Part shown: positions 23,762 through 32,598 of the stretch, piece by piece
Layout: every line of letters starts with the position of its first letter
How positions within the stretch are numbered: position 1 is the stretch's first letter
DNA from: Paenibacillus lautus NBRC 15380
Lineage (GTDB): Bacteria > Bacillota > Bacilli > Paenibacillales > Paenibacillaceae
Reading direction: 5' to 3'
Length of the DNA stretch: 64,000 nucleotides
NCBI RefSeq assembly: GCF_004000945.1
Contig: NZ_BIMF01000014.1
Coordinates: 1 to 64,000 of the forward strand
The notes under the pieces: generated by a model
The model's input: the letters and a program-made list of their open reading frames with translations, nothing else
Told to the model about the DNA's origin: nothing
Databases searched by the model: none
Made by a program: the position numbers and the translations under genes

Positions 23762-24268
23762 CTAAGTTACAGGCATTCTAACAGCTTTTTCAAAAAGCCA
23801 TGTGGATAGTTGATCAAAAACCTCCGCTTCCCGATCAACCATTTTATATATTTTCTTCCCTCCCCTTAGAACATAACCTTTTTGATTTATATCCAAAAAA
23901 TAATCATTGATTTCTCCATCACGATCACGGTAAAAAATAATGAATGCAAACGTAGGCCCACCATCATTTCTTATGTTTTTGCTAAAAAACGCTCTCGGCG
24001 ATCTCGTATACGAAACGGAGTCTAAAATGCTCATCCATTGATTAAGCTCTGCATTTTGATCTTCGAATTCGATAAGGTAAGGTGTCATGTTAGTTCCTTT
24101 CAGGTATAGAAAAGAGATCCTTTCTATTTTAGTAGAATGGGCAATGACGCTTGTAGAAGGCAATCGAACCGAGTAATAGATAATCCCCATAGCAGCTGCT
24201 AAGAGCACCACTGCTATTGCAATTATGAATTTCTTTGCTCTTGGAATAAAATCACTCCTCTCTTTCAT
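23762..24268 (-). CDS. hypothetical membrane-anchored protein
   Basis: A 168-residue protein that I do not recognise. It has one N-terminal membrane segment (about 13-33) with a basic stretch before it, so the remaining ~135 residues should be outside the membrane. Codon use is AT-richer than in the flanking EET and GH3 genes. The ATG at 24268 has no ribosome binding site. A strong GAGAGGAG occurs inside the frame, 7 bp before an ATT codon at residue 8, so translation might start there. Confidence 0.6.
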   Translation of the reverse strand: MKERSDFIPRAKKFIIAIAVVLLAAAMGIIYYSVRLPSTSVIAHSTKIERISFLYLKGTNMTPYLIEFEDQNAELNQWMSILDSVSYTRSPRAFFSKNIRNDGGPTFAFIIFYRDRDGEINDYFLDINQKGYVLRGGKKIYKMVDREAEVFDQLSTWLFEKAVRMPVT

Positions 24269-24599
24269 TCATTAATTTAACGCTTGATCTAATAACTGAG
24301 TTACACAAGGTACAGGGAGATCCCCAGCAACCCGTTCATCCTCCAGCTTCCTGGAGCCCTTCCCAATCATCAAACACCAGATTACCGGCTGAGGCACTGA
24401 GGCGATGAGGTCATCAAATCAGTTATCCGAAGGAATCGAAATTTTCACATGAAAATTGCGCTAATTCTCGGTGTATTACGGCTCCGCTTTGCACGCTATG
24501 ATGGAATTGAACAAACTGGCTTAAGAGAAGCATGAACTTATCGCATGTATAACTGAGAGCGTTTCCATTCCAACTATGTTTAGAAATGAGGTTTTGCTC
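24269..24599. other. intergenic region upstream of the GH3 gene; candidate operators
   Basis: No intact gene is seen. An 18-bp palindrome, AATTTTCA-CA-TGAAAATT, lies at 24440-24457. TGAGAGCGTTTCCA at 24554-24567 matches the CcpA cre consensus (TGWAARCGYTWNCW) with one mismatch, 32 bp before the GH3 start. A stop-free minus-strand stretch (about 24275-24420) may be a gene remnant but is not recognised. Confidence 0.5.
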
Positions 24600-27404
24600 A
24601 TGAAATATCCATTCCAGAATCCGGATCTTCCGCTGGAAGAACGGGTTAACGATCTTTTATCCCGATTGACCTTGGACGAGAAAATCGAGTTAATGTGCCA
24701 ATACCAGGCGGAAATTCCCCGCCTCGGCGTGCAAAAATATAAGCATGGCACCGAAGGCGCGCACGGCGTGGCTTGGCTTGGCGAAGCGACCGTGTTCCCG
24801 CAAAATACCGGGCTTGCGTGCACCTGGAATCCCGAGCTGATGCAGGAGATCGGATCGGTCATCGCGGAGGAAGCCCGCGTCTATTACCAGCGCGACCGGG
24901 CCATCAACGGACTGACCATCTGGGCGCCCACGGTGGATCTGGAACGCGACCCTCGCTGGGGACGAACGGAAGAAGCCTACGGAGAAGACCCGCACCTGAC
25001 CGGGGAACTCTCCACCGGACTTGTGAAGGGCATGCAGGGAGACCATCCCTTCTACTACAAAACGGTAGCTACCCTGAAGCACTTCTACGGCAATAACAAC
25101 GAAGTTGACCGCGGCAGCGCCTCGGTAAGCATCGATCCGAGAAACAAACGCGAGTATTATCTGAAGGCTTTCGAGACACCGTTCCGGGAAGGGAAAGCCG
25201 GTTCCATGATGACCGCGTATAACGGCATCAACGGCACGCCGTGCAACCTGAACCATGAAGTGAACGACATCGTCAAACAGGAATGGGGCATGGACGGATT
25301 CGTGGTAGGAGACGCCGGTGACGTTCTCGGCACCGTCATGGACCATCATTATGTCTCTTCCTATGCAGAGGCCGTGGCCGGCTCTGTCAAAGCCGGAATC
25401 GACAGCATTACCGACGACCAGGACATCTCCTTCCGTGCTCTCCGTGACGCATTGGAGCAAGGATTATTGGAAGAGCAGGATCTCGATCACGCCCTCCGCA
25501 ATTCCTTCCGTGTCCGGTTCCGTCTCGGCGAATTCGATCCGGAAGAACGGAATCCGTACAGCCATGTGCCGGAGACGAAGCTCTGCGCGCCCGAGCATGC
25601 CAAATTATCGCTGCGTGCCGCCCGGGAATCGATCGTGCTCCTGAAAAACGATGGATTGCTGCCCCTTAAGCGTGATCAGTTGAAATCCGCTGCTGTCATC
25701 GGGCCCCTGGCTAACGAAGCATTTACGGATTGGTACAGCGGCACGCCTCCATACCGGATTACGCCGCTTCAGGGCGTGCAGGAGAAAATGGGGGACCGCA
25801 GCGTCCATTTTCATACGGGATTAGACCAGGTCCGTCTTCGTTCTTCTGTTAGCGGCCAATATGTCGCCCTATCTCCCAAAGAGAATGGCGGGCTGCTTGC
25901 AAGCACGGCAGAGCCGTCCGGAGCAGCGGTGTTCGAGCGGAACGACTGGGGCTGGGGCTCCGTGACGCTCCGCCTTGTTGGCAGCGGCAAATTCGTAACC
26001 GAAACCGAGACGGGACTGCACGCAACGGCTGACGAGGCTCGCGGCTGGTTCGTGAAAGAGGCTTTCAGCTTTGAGGCGTTACCGGATGGAAGCTTTATGA
26101 TGAAGAATTGGGAAGGCAAACCGATCCTACTTGATGAGCACGGACGCCTTGTGGTAGGCGGCAGCGAAGATGTGGGAACGCCAATTGCCATCGAAACGGC
26201 TCAGGACGGCATCGCTGAAGCCGTCGTTGCGGCAGCATCGGCTGAAACCGCCATGGTCTTCGTGGGAAACAGTCCGTTCATTAACGGAAAGGAAACGATC
26301 GATCGTCCCGACATCACCCTTCCGCCTGCTCAGCAAGCCTTGGTTCAGGCGGTTTACGAAGCTAATCCCAATACGGTGGTTGTCATCGTAGGCGGATATC
26401 CGTTCGCCGTGAACTGGGAACAGGAGCATGTGCCCTCCATCCTCTTTACGTCTCACGCCGGGCAGGAGCTGGGCCATGCGGTTGCCGACGTTCTGTACGG
26501 AGATTACAATCCGGGCGGCCGCTTAAACATGACGTGGTATAAGTCAATCGAACAGCTTCCGGACCTCATGGATTACGACATCATCAAAGGGAAACGGACC
26601 TATCAATATTTCGACGGGGATGTGCTGTACCCGTTCGGTCATGGTCTCAGCTATTCCCGTTTCCAATACAGCGGTCTGTCGCTAAGCCAACCGGAAATCA
26701 CCGCCGATGGCAGCGTCATCGTCACCGTTACCGTGAGGAATGAGAGCCAGCTAGCCGGAGATGAGGTGGTTCAGTTGTATGTGAAGGCTGATTCCTCCCG
26801 CGTCATCCGTCCTCTCAAAACGTTGAAAGGCTTCCGTCGCATCCATTTGTCCCCAGGCGCTTCGGAAACGGTAAGCTTTGAGCTCAAAGCGGAGGATCTC
26901 GCGTTCTGGGATGTCACCCGGGATCGCTACTGCGTTGAAAAGGGGACCTATACACTTATGGCTGGATCGTCCTCCGGCCAGCTGCCGGTCACCGCAGTCC
27001 TTCAAGTCGAAGGTGAGACGATCCCTCCACGCACGCTGCGAGAGCCTGTTCGAGCGGTGAATTATGACGACTACCAGGAGGTTTTCCTGGATGAATGCAA
27101 AGAAGGCGGCGAAAGCATTCGTTTAACCGGCGAAACAGGATGGATCGCTTTCCATGACACGGATCTCGGCGATTCCCCGGCAACGTTCGGGGCCAGGGTG
27201 AGCGGGCATATTAAGGGCGGCGAAATCGTCATTACGACCGGCAGCCCGGATGGCCCCACAGCCGGATGCTGCAAGGTTCTGCCTACCGGAGGGCGCCAAG
27301 CCTGGACGACAGTCCAGGCCGAACTGACGGGGTTAACAGGACGGGCTGACGTCTTCCTCATCATGAAAGGCGAAGTGCAAATCAGCTGGTTCCGCATAGC
27401 TTAA
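24600..27404 (+). CDS. glycoside hydrolase family 3 with inserted trefoil-like domain and C-terminal CBM-like domain
   Basis: 934 residues, probably a cytoplasmic beta-glucosidase or beta-xylosidase since no signal peptide is present. The GH3 N-terminal barrel (about 10-320) has KHFYGNNNEVDRG and the nucleophile candidate Asp238 in GFVVGDAG. The GH3_C sandwich is split by about 125 residues (about 410-535) that look like a fascin/ricin-type beta-trefoil. Then come the FGHGLSYS-containing part, a fibronectin III-like domain and a CBM6-like C-terminus (about 815-934). The exact substrate is uncertain. A cre-like box suggests catabolite repression. Confidence 0.85.
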   Translation: MKYPFQNPDLPLEERVNDLLSRLTLDEKIELMCQYQAEIPRLGVQKYKHGTEGAHGVAWLGEATVFPQNTGLACTWNPELMQEIGSVIAEEARVYYQRDRAINGLTIWAPTVDLERDPRWGRTEEAYGEDPHLTGELSTGLVKGMQGDHPFYYKTVATLKHFYGNNNEVDRGSASVSIDPRNKREYYLKAFETPFREGKAGSMMTAYNGINGTPCNLNHEVNDIVKQEWGMDGFVVGDAGDVLGTVMDHHYVSSYAEAVAGSVKAGIDSITDDQDISFRALRDALEQGLLEEQDLDHALRNSFRVRFRLGEFDPEERNPYSHVPETKLCAPEHAKLSLRAARESIVLLKNDGLLPLKRDQLKSAAVIGPLANEAFTDWYSGTPPYRITPLQGVQEKMGDRSVHFHTGLDQVRLRSSVSGQYVALSPKENGGLLASTAEPSGAAVFERNDWGWGSVTLRLVGSGKFVTETETGLHATADEARGWFVKEAFSFEALPDGSFMMKNWEGKPILLDEHGRLVVGGSEDVGTPIAIETAQDGIAEAVVAAASAETAMVFVGNSPFINGKETIDRPDITLPPAQQALVQAVYEANPNTVVVIVGGYPFAVNWEQEHVPSILFTSHAGQELGHAVADVLYGDYNPGGRLNMTWYKSIEQLPDLMDYDIIKGKRTYQYFDGDVLYPFGHGLSYSRFQYSGLSLSQPEITADGSVIVTVTVRNESQLAGDEVVQLYVKADSSRVIRPLKTLKGFRRIHLSPGASETVSFELKAEDLAFWDVTRDRYCVEKGTYTLMAGSSSGQLPVTAVLQVEGETIPPRTLREPVRAVNYDDYQEVFLDECKEGGESIRLTGETGWIAFHDTDLGDSPATFGARVSGHIKGGEIVITTGSPDGPTAGCCKVLPTGGRQAWTTVQAELTGLTGRADVFLIMKGEVQISWFRIA

Positions 27405-27492
27405 GCCAAAGCGATAACCCTCTATAAGCAAGTGCCTAATCGTTAGGCTCCAATTGAGCCTGTCAGCAGCTTCTAATTTTACAGATATCCAT

Positions 27493-27538
27493 AGAACATC
27501 TGCCCTTCGTTTTATACGGTGAGCAGATGTTCTTTTTT
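27493..27538 (+). terminator. intrinsic terminator after the GH3 gene
   Basis: Perfect 11-bp stem AGAACATCTGC / GCAGATGTTCT followed directly by TTTTT, about 90 bp after the GH3 stop. Confidence 0.85.
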
Positions 27539-27671
27539 GTTAGAATGAAATCAATTAACCGTTACGGAGACGGACTCAGACCTTCGCTGCATGACGGCAG
27601 CAAAAAAAGATGAACCCTTTCCAAGGGTCATTTGTTTATTAGACATAACGCAAAGAAAGGAGTGCCTTGGA

Positions 27672-28205
27672 TTGACGGAACGCGAGTTATTCGATACTTA
27701 CAACAAGGATGTGTACCGTACCTGCTACTACATGCTGCGGAACGCGCAGGATGCGGAAGATCTCTGCCACGACGTATTTGTCACCGTATTTCGTCAGGAT
27801 TGGAGAAGCGTTGAGCATACACGTGCCTGGATCATGCGCATCGCGATGAATCACTGCCTGAACCTGCTTAGAAGGAATCAGACCCAGCGAGACAAGCAAA
27901 GCCAGGTCGAGTGGCTCCACGAGCAGACCACGGCATCGGTTAAATCCGTAGACACCATCGTATTGGAAAAAGCAGCGGCGGCGGAATGGGAGAAACTGCT
28001 GCGGCAGCTTCCGGACAAGCTGATGGCCGTTGTCACACTCCGCTATATCGGTGAGCTGTCGATGGCGGAAATCGCCGAAACGCTGAAAATTCCCGTCGGG
28101 ACGGTTAAATCAAGGCTTCACAAAGCATTGAAAATCATGCGAAAAAAGCTCGAACAGAATAACGGCTTTGGGCTGAAGGGAGAGAAACAATTTGGAACGT
28201 TTTGA
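27672..28205 (+). CDS. ECF-type RNA polymerase sigma factor
   Basis: A 177-residue sigma-70 family member with region 2 (FDTYNKDVYRTCYYMLRNAQDAEDLCHDVFVTVF) and region 4 (LPDKLMAVVTLRYIGELSMAEIAETLKIPVGTVKSRLHKAL). The start is taken as TTG at 27672, because AAGGAG lies 9 bp upstream and region 2 begins right after it. An upstream in-frame ATG at 27591 would add an unconserved tail. Its 3' end overlaps the anti-sigma gene by 14 bp, so the two are co-translated. Confidence 0.88.
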   Translation: MTERELFDTYNKDVYRTCYYMLRNAQDAEDLCHDVFVTVFRQDWRSVEHTRAWIMRIAMNHCLNLLRRNQTQRDKQSQVEWLHEQTTASVKSVDTIVLEKAAAAEWEKLLRQLPDKLMAVVTLRYIGELSMAEIAETLKIPVGTVKSRLHKALKIMRKKLEQNNGFGLKGEKQFGTF

Positions 28206-29841
28206 GAACAATCTGAAGGACCAGATGAAAACAGCGAATAACGTGTCTTATCCTGATTTTGACCGCATGTGGAGCAGCATCCAGCAGAACGAATTGAAGG
28301 TTGCCGGGGGTGAATCGGTTCCGCTTCGTCCGCGCAGACGAAAACGGATTGCGATCATCACGGGGATATCCGTCGCCTTGATGGCAACGCCGGTCTATGC
28401 AGCCCTGAACTATGATTGGTCCAATCTTCTATCTTACAGGGCCGGGATCCAGTCCGCATTGGAGCAGGGGCTTGGCCAGACGATTGAACAATCCGTTACG
28501 AGGGACGGCATCACCTTAACGGTGCACACGGCGTTTATCGATGAGAACCGGACGTTCCTGCTCTACAGTCTGGATCCAGGCTCAACACGAGCTAGCGAAC
28601 AAGTAGCCTTTGATCATATTGGGCTTAAAGATAAGGAGGGTCATTCCATCGAGGGCCGTTATTCCCATCAGTGGAATGAGGAGCTAGGCGTATTCCAGGG
28701 GTATTTTGAAACCGATTGGGTCGCTGAAGGCCAGATGGCGGATGTCGAGTTTTTGATGGAGAATATCCGTTTTACCGGCGATGGAAAACAGTCCATCAAC
28801 TACGACCCTCAAGATCCGAATACGCAGGTATTCCCCATTCAAAAGGATGGCATTGACAGCGTGACCCTGCAGTCTTTCGAGCAAGCCGAAGGCGAGGTAC
28901 TGCTCCGATCGGCCATTACGTTTACGGATCCTGGGATGAAGAGCAGAAGCTGGGTACGAGTGGAAGCCGTCAATGACAATAAAGAGATCATCAAGGAAAC
29001 CCGGCCTTCCGTCTTTGGAACCCCGGGAGCCTCCGGAGAATATTTAAGTCAGCAAATATTCAAGTCAGACCTTTTGCGTGCAGAAGGCACTGGTTTCCAG
29101 CTTGCTTACGATCGCACGCTTGAAACCGCAGAGGGTACTTGGAGCTTAAATACGGCCCTGTCAAAGAAACAAATGGACAATGGAACATTTAAGGAAGCGC
29201 TGAATATCCCTGTAGATCAGGTACCTGGCGGGACGAAGATCCATGAAATGATCGTTACGCCAACCCAAGTCCGGCTGATCCTGACCCATGAAGAGAAATA
29301 TACTCGTGTTCCTTACATGGACTACCAACTGGATGTAGGCGGGACGCTGTTAAGCGGAGGCATCTGGCATGTTCCCGGCCAATCGGGCAAGACGGAGCTG
29401 CGCTTTGAAATGACCGGACTTCATGCGGCCTCCCTGGCGAACCAACCGGTGTCTCTGATCGCCAAACACCGCGTCGATGAATATGCCGGAGACAAGAATC
29501 CAATCCGCTTGACCGGCATTTCGGCTGAACATCAAAGCTTAACGTCCAGCATTGCAGGTTATCCGATTACATGGACCTATTACCTGAAGGACAACAATCT
29601 CTACGTAGAATCCTTAAGCTCCGATCCGACATTCGGCGGCGTCAACCAAACCTATTATCTTGACGGCAAAGACCGGAGCTATGGAATGCCGGCCATGATC
29701 GGCCTGCTCGGCGATGACAACAACAAACATATAGACGTGTATAAGAATTTCGACAAGACCGAGCTCGAGGTGTACATTTCGAACTATACCACTCATAAGC
29801 GAGACGATGTCCTTCGCGTTCCGCTTAAGACCGGAAAATAA
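28192..29841 (+). CDS. DUF4179-type anti-sigma factor (membrane)
   Basis: 549 residues with a TTG start behind GAAGGGAG. The first ~50 residues form the short cytoplasmic sigma-binding part, followed by one membrane helix (about 54-72) and a large extracytoplasmic DUF4179/DUF5643-like domain (YDWSNLLSYRAGIQSALEQG, then SVTRDGITLTVHTAFID). It would hold the preceding ECF sigma factor until a cell-envelope signal releases it. The signal is unknown. Confidence 0.8.
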   Translation: MERFENNLKDQMKTANNVSYPDFDRMWSSIQQNELKVAGGESVPLRPRRRKRIAIITGISVALMATPVYAALNYDWSNLLSYRAGIQSALEQGLGQTIEQSVTRDGITLTVHTAFIDENRTFLLYSLDPGSTRASEQVAFDHIGLKDKEGHSIEGRYSHQWNEELGVFQGYFETDWVAEGQMADVEFLMENIRFTGDGKQSINYDPQDPNTQVFPIQKDGIDSVTLQSFEQAEGEVLLRSAITFTDPGMKSRSWVRVEAVNDNKEIIKETRPSVFGTPGASGEYLSQQIFKSDLLRAEGTGFQLAYDRTLETAEGTWSLNTALSKKQMDNGTFKEALNIPVDQVPGGTKIHEMIVTPTQVRLILTHEEKYTRVPYMDYQLDVGGTLLSGGIWHVPGQSGKTELRFEMTGLHAASLANQPVSLIAKHRVDEYAGDKNPIRLTGISAEHQSLTSSIAGYPITWTYYLKDNNLYVESLSSDPTFGGVNQTYYLDGKDRSYGMPAMIGLLGDDNNKHIDVYKNFDKTELEVYISNYTTHKRDDVLRVPLKTGK

Positions 29842-29897
29842 CATATAAAGCGTTATAAACGACAAAGAAACCCTCTGGATGTACATGAACGTTACCC

Positions 29898-29934
29898 GGG
29901 ACGGCGCTTCTGCCAAGAATCGCCGTTCCTTTTT
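29898..29934 (+). terminator. intrinsic terminator after the sigma/anti-sigma operon
   Basis: GGGACGGCG / CGCCGTTCC stem (one G-T pair) followed by TTTTT, about 60 bp after the anti-sigma stop. Confidence 0.75.
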
Positions 29935-30058
29935 CGGGCTTTCGTTCTCCACCTTTTAAGGGTTTCTTTCTTTTTTCCATTAGAACATGTCACAATTCTG
30001 CCCGGCAGAATGTCATATGGGTGAACATCAACCATCATACCGTAAAGGGGAACTGAAC

Positions 30059-30505
30059 ATGGAACTTCGAATGAATTACCGATCGGCCAATCCCGAAGCC
30101 TTCAAAACGCTGCTTGCCCTGGAGCAAGCGGCCCAAAAAAGCGGACTCGATCACAAGCTGTACGAAATCATTAAGCTCCGGGCATCCCAGATCAACGGCT
30201 GCTCTTTCTGCGTGGATATGCATTCCAAGGATCTGCTCTCCATGGGCGAAAGCGTAAACCGCCTCCTCCTTCTGCCGATGTGGCGGGAGGTCCCGATATA
30301 TTCCGACGAAGAACGGGCCGTCATCGAATTGACGGAGTGCGTGACCAAGCTGTCCGAGGCCGGCGTTCCTGCAGAGGTATATGAACGCGTGCGCAAGCAT
30401 TTTGACGAGAAGCAATTCGTCGATCTGGTCATGGCGATCACAACGATCAATGCCTGGAACCGGATCGGCGTCGCTACAGGGCTGTTCCCGGGCTGTTTTG
30501 ATTAA
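30059..30505 (+). CDS. carboxymuconolactone decarboxylase / AhpD-like protein
   Basis: A 148-residue all-helical AhpD-like protein with the redox-type motif CSFCVDMHSKDLL (CxxC followed by His) and MAITTINAWNRIGVA. Such proteins act as alkylhydroperoxidases or peroxidase partners. ATG at 30059 is preceded by AAAGGGGA. Its 3' end overlaps the convergent SigJ-type gene by 32 bp, and the two families are often neighbours. Confidence 0.88.
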   Translation: MELRMNYRSANPEAFKTLLALEQAAQKSGLDHKLYEIIKLRASQINGCSFCVDMHSKDLLSMGESVNRLLLLPMWREVPIYSDEERAVIELTECVTKLSEAGVPAEVYERVRKHFDEKQFVDLVMAITTINAWNRIGVATGLFPGCFD

Positions 30506-31373
30506 ACAGCTGTAATTTATCCGGATTCACCACAAGAAAAATCTGACGGATGCGGGATAGATCGGGTTCCCACTCTACCGTCAGCACCATGGAGACCCTG
30601 CCGTCCCGCTTCAGTAACAAGCCAGGCTCTCCGTTTACGGAGACAGGCTCAAACCCTTCGAGAAACGAGCCTTTGGCAGATAATCCCTCGAAGAATGCAC
30701 GTACCCGCTCAACGCCCAATATCGGATTGATGGCTGCCTTCGCTTTGCCGCCCCCATCCGATAGCAGCGTAACCTCTTCCTTCAGGAAAGACAGCAGCGG
30801 CTTAAAATTCCCCATATCGGACGCCCGCAGGAATGCTTCAACAAAGCGTTCCTGTGTTTCCGTCCGGGCGTTTTCTCCCTTAGGCCTCTCCGTGGCCTGC
30901 CCCATTTTCTGCTTGGCACGGCTGAAGGTCTTGCGACAGCTGATCTCCGTCTTTCCAAGCATCTCCGCTATGATCGGATATTCAAGCCCCAGCGTATCCT
31001 TAGCGATATAAATGGCACGTTCCAGCGGCGTTAACCGTTGAAGCAGCACCAGGTAGGCATAACCAATCGTTTCGCGGCGTTCCGCAGGATCGGACCGCGT
31101 CAGCATGTCATAGTCCGGCATCGGCTCCGGCAGCCAGGGACCGGTATACGTTTCGCGCTGGCGTCTGGACGATTTCAACAGGTTGATGCAGCGGTTCGTT
31201 GTCATTTTGGCCAAATACGCCTTCTCGTTCCGTACTTCTCCCCGATCCATCTGCACGAATTGGGAAAAAACATCCTGCACGATATCCTCCGCATCCGCCG
31301 CACTCCCCAGCATCCGGTAGGCCAGGCCGAACATCATCGGCTTGTATTCGGTATAGATTTGATCCAATAACAT
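30474..31373 (-). CDS. SigJ-type RNA polymerase sigma factor with SnoaL-like C-terminal domain
   Basis: 299 residues from the ATG at 31373 (GAAGGTG upstream; a longer opening to 31433 adds an unconserved tail). Sigma regions 2 (FGLAYRMLGSAADAEDIVQDVFSQF) and 4 (GLEYPIIAEMLGKTEISCRKTFSRAKQKM) are followed by a C-terminal ~115-residue SnoaL-like domain (ERFVEAFLRASDMGNFKPLLSFL). That arrangement is typical of ECF41/SigJ, in which the C-terminal domain itself regulates activity. No separate anti-sigma gene adjoins it. Confidence 0.88.
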   Translation of the reverse strand: MLLDQIYTEYKPMMFGLAYRMLGSAADAEDIVQDVFSQFVQMDRGEVRNEKAYLAKMTTNRCINLLKSSRRQRETYTGPWLPEPMPDYDMLTRSDPAERRETIGYAYLVLLQRLTPLERAIYIAKDTLGLEYPIIAEMLGKTEISCRKTFSRAKQKMGQATERPKGENARTETQERFVEAFLRASDMGNFKPLLSFLKEEVTLLSDGGGKAKAAINPILGVERVRAFFEGLSAKGSFLEGFEPVSVNGEPGLLLKRDGRVSMVLTVEWEPDLSRIRQIFLVVNPDKLQLFNQNSPGTAL

Positions 31374-31677
31374 CAGGCACACCTTCTTATTCTGTATATT
31401 TTCGGCATGAAAGCTACACCACTGATAAGACAAATGGGCGTTACCGCCTGTGACCTTATGAAGACGTTATTCTCTACTCTACCCCATATCCCCTGATCCC
31501 CGGAAGGGTCAGTTGAAAGGAGAATTCCAGGGTCAATGGACATTAAATTCGGTATCCAATATGTAGATTATGTCAACGTTCGATAAATCTATCGACATTT
31601 GGGTAATTTTTAAATAACATATGGAATGGCCCAACTACAGCGATAAAAGGTTTAAGCGTTTAGAAAGTAGGTAAAAC

Positions 31678-32553
31678 ATGAAAAAATCCACCCCTTTACG
31701 TCGCGTCGAACTCGGTTATTTTCTGCTGATTGCTCTTGCTATGGTCCAGCAGTTGTTCATATTCTGGAACATCTATGTAAATCAAAGTTTTACTTTCACG
31801 GAATTCCTGTTCAGCGTCGGTACACTGGCCGCCTTATTGATCGGTTTCTTTCTTCCGGTAGGCGTTTCGACGGTTGCCGTTTTTGTGTATCTGGTCACTT
31901 ACTTCGTATGGTTGTCCACGCTAGCCCCGGTCAATGCGCTCACCCTATCCTGGATACTGCTGCTTCCGGCCAATACCGCCATTGCCATCTTCATCAAGCT
32001 GGCTCTAGTTCGAAGCCGAAGGTTCATAAGGCGTCTCGAGCAGCTGAGGAAAACCAACCCGGATATCGACATCGACACCTCCCTTGGCAGCAAGGATGCA
32101 TTCGCAGATACGCTGGTGAAACAAGCCAATCTGGCCAATCGCTATTCGGATCAGTACAGCTTCTGCATCATGATGTTTAAGCTCGATTTTCTCCCCCTGA
32201 CCAGGGAGTCAGTCGGATCACACCGTTTTGCCAAGCTAATTATGGAACTGTCGAGCACGATACAGAAGCAGATTCGTTATGAGGACTATAAATTCTCCAT
32301 TGGTGAAGGACGCTTTATCATTCTGTGCCCGCTCACCAAGCCGGAATATCTCAAAAGCCTTATGGAGCGCATCAAAGTCGCCATGATGAACGTCCCCTTC
32401 CGGGATAAGAAGGGCATGTCCCTCAAGCTTGTGGTCCGCGCCGGCGGCCTCGTGTTCCAGAAGGAGCAATTCAGCCGATACGAAAATATCGATGCCGTCA
32501 TCTCTGCATTAGAACGGAATACCGAAACCGACCTCATCGGGGAATATATTTAA
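31678..32553 (+). CDS. membrane protein with degenerate GGDEF domain (YdaK-like c-di-GMP receptor candidate)
   Basis: 291 residues with about four N-terminal membrane segments (about 12-112) and a C-terminal GGDEF-like domain. The active-site motif is degraded to GEGRF (209-213), so cyclase activity is not expected. The inhibitory-site motif RxxD is kept as RYED (200-203), with the canonical five-residue spacing before the motif. This is the layout of the Bacillus subtilis receptor YdaK, which is also encoded beside a family-2 glycosyltransferase. It probably regulates that enzyme. Confidence 0.78.
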   Translation: MKKSTPLRRVELGYFLLIALAMVQQLFIFWNIYVNQSFTFTEFLFSVGTLAALLIGFFLPVGVSTVAVFVYLVTYFVWLSTLAPVNALTLSWILLLPANTAIAIFIKLALVRSRRFIRRLEQLRKTNPDIDIDTSLGSKDAFADTLVKQANLANRYSDQYSFCIMMFKLDFLPLTRESVGSHRFAKLIMELSSTIQKQIRYEDYKFSIGEGRFIILCPLTKPEYLKSLMERIKVAMMNVPFRDKKGMSLKLVVRAGGLVFQKEQFSRYENIDAVISALERNTETDLIGEYI

Positions 32554-32598
32554 CCAAGTTAAGTTACCATCATCCATCAAAAGGAGGCTTGCGGCCGT

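Noticed and set aside
24269..24430. A riboswitch or leader RNA upstream of the GH3 gene.
   Set aside because: No conserved aptamer elements could be recognised, and the stretch looks more like a decayed coding sequence.
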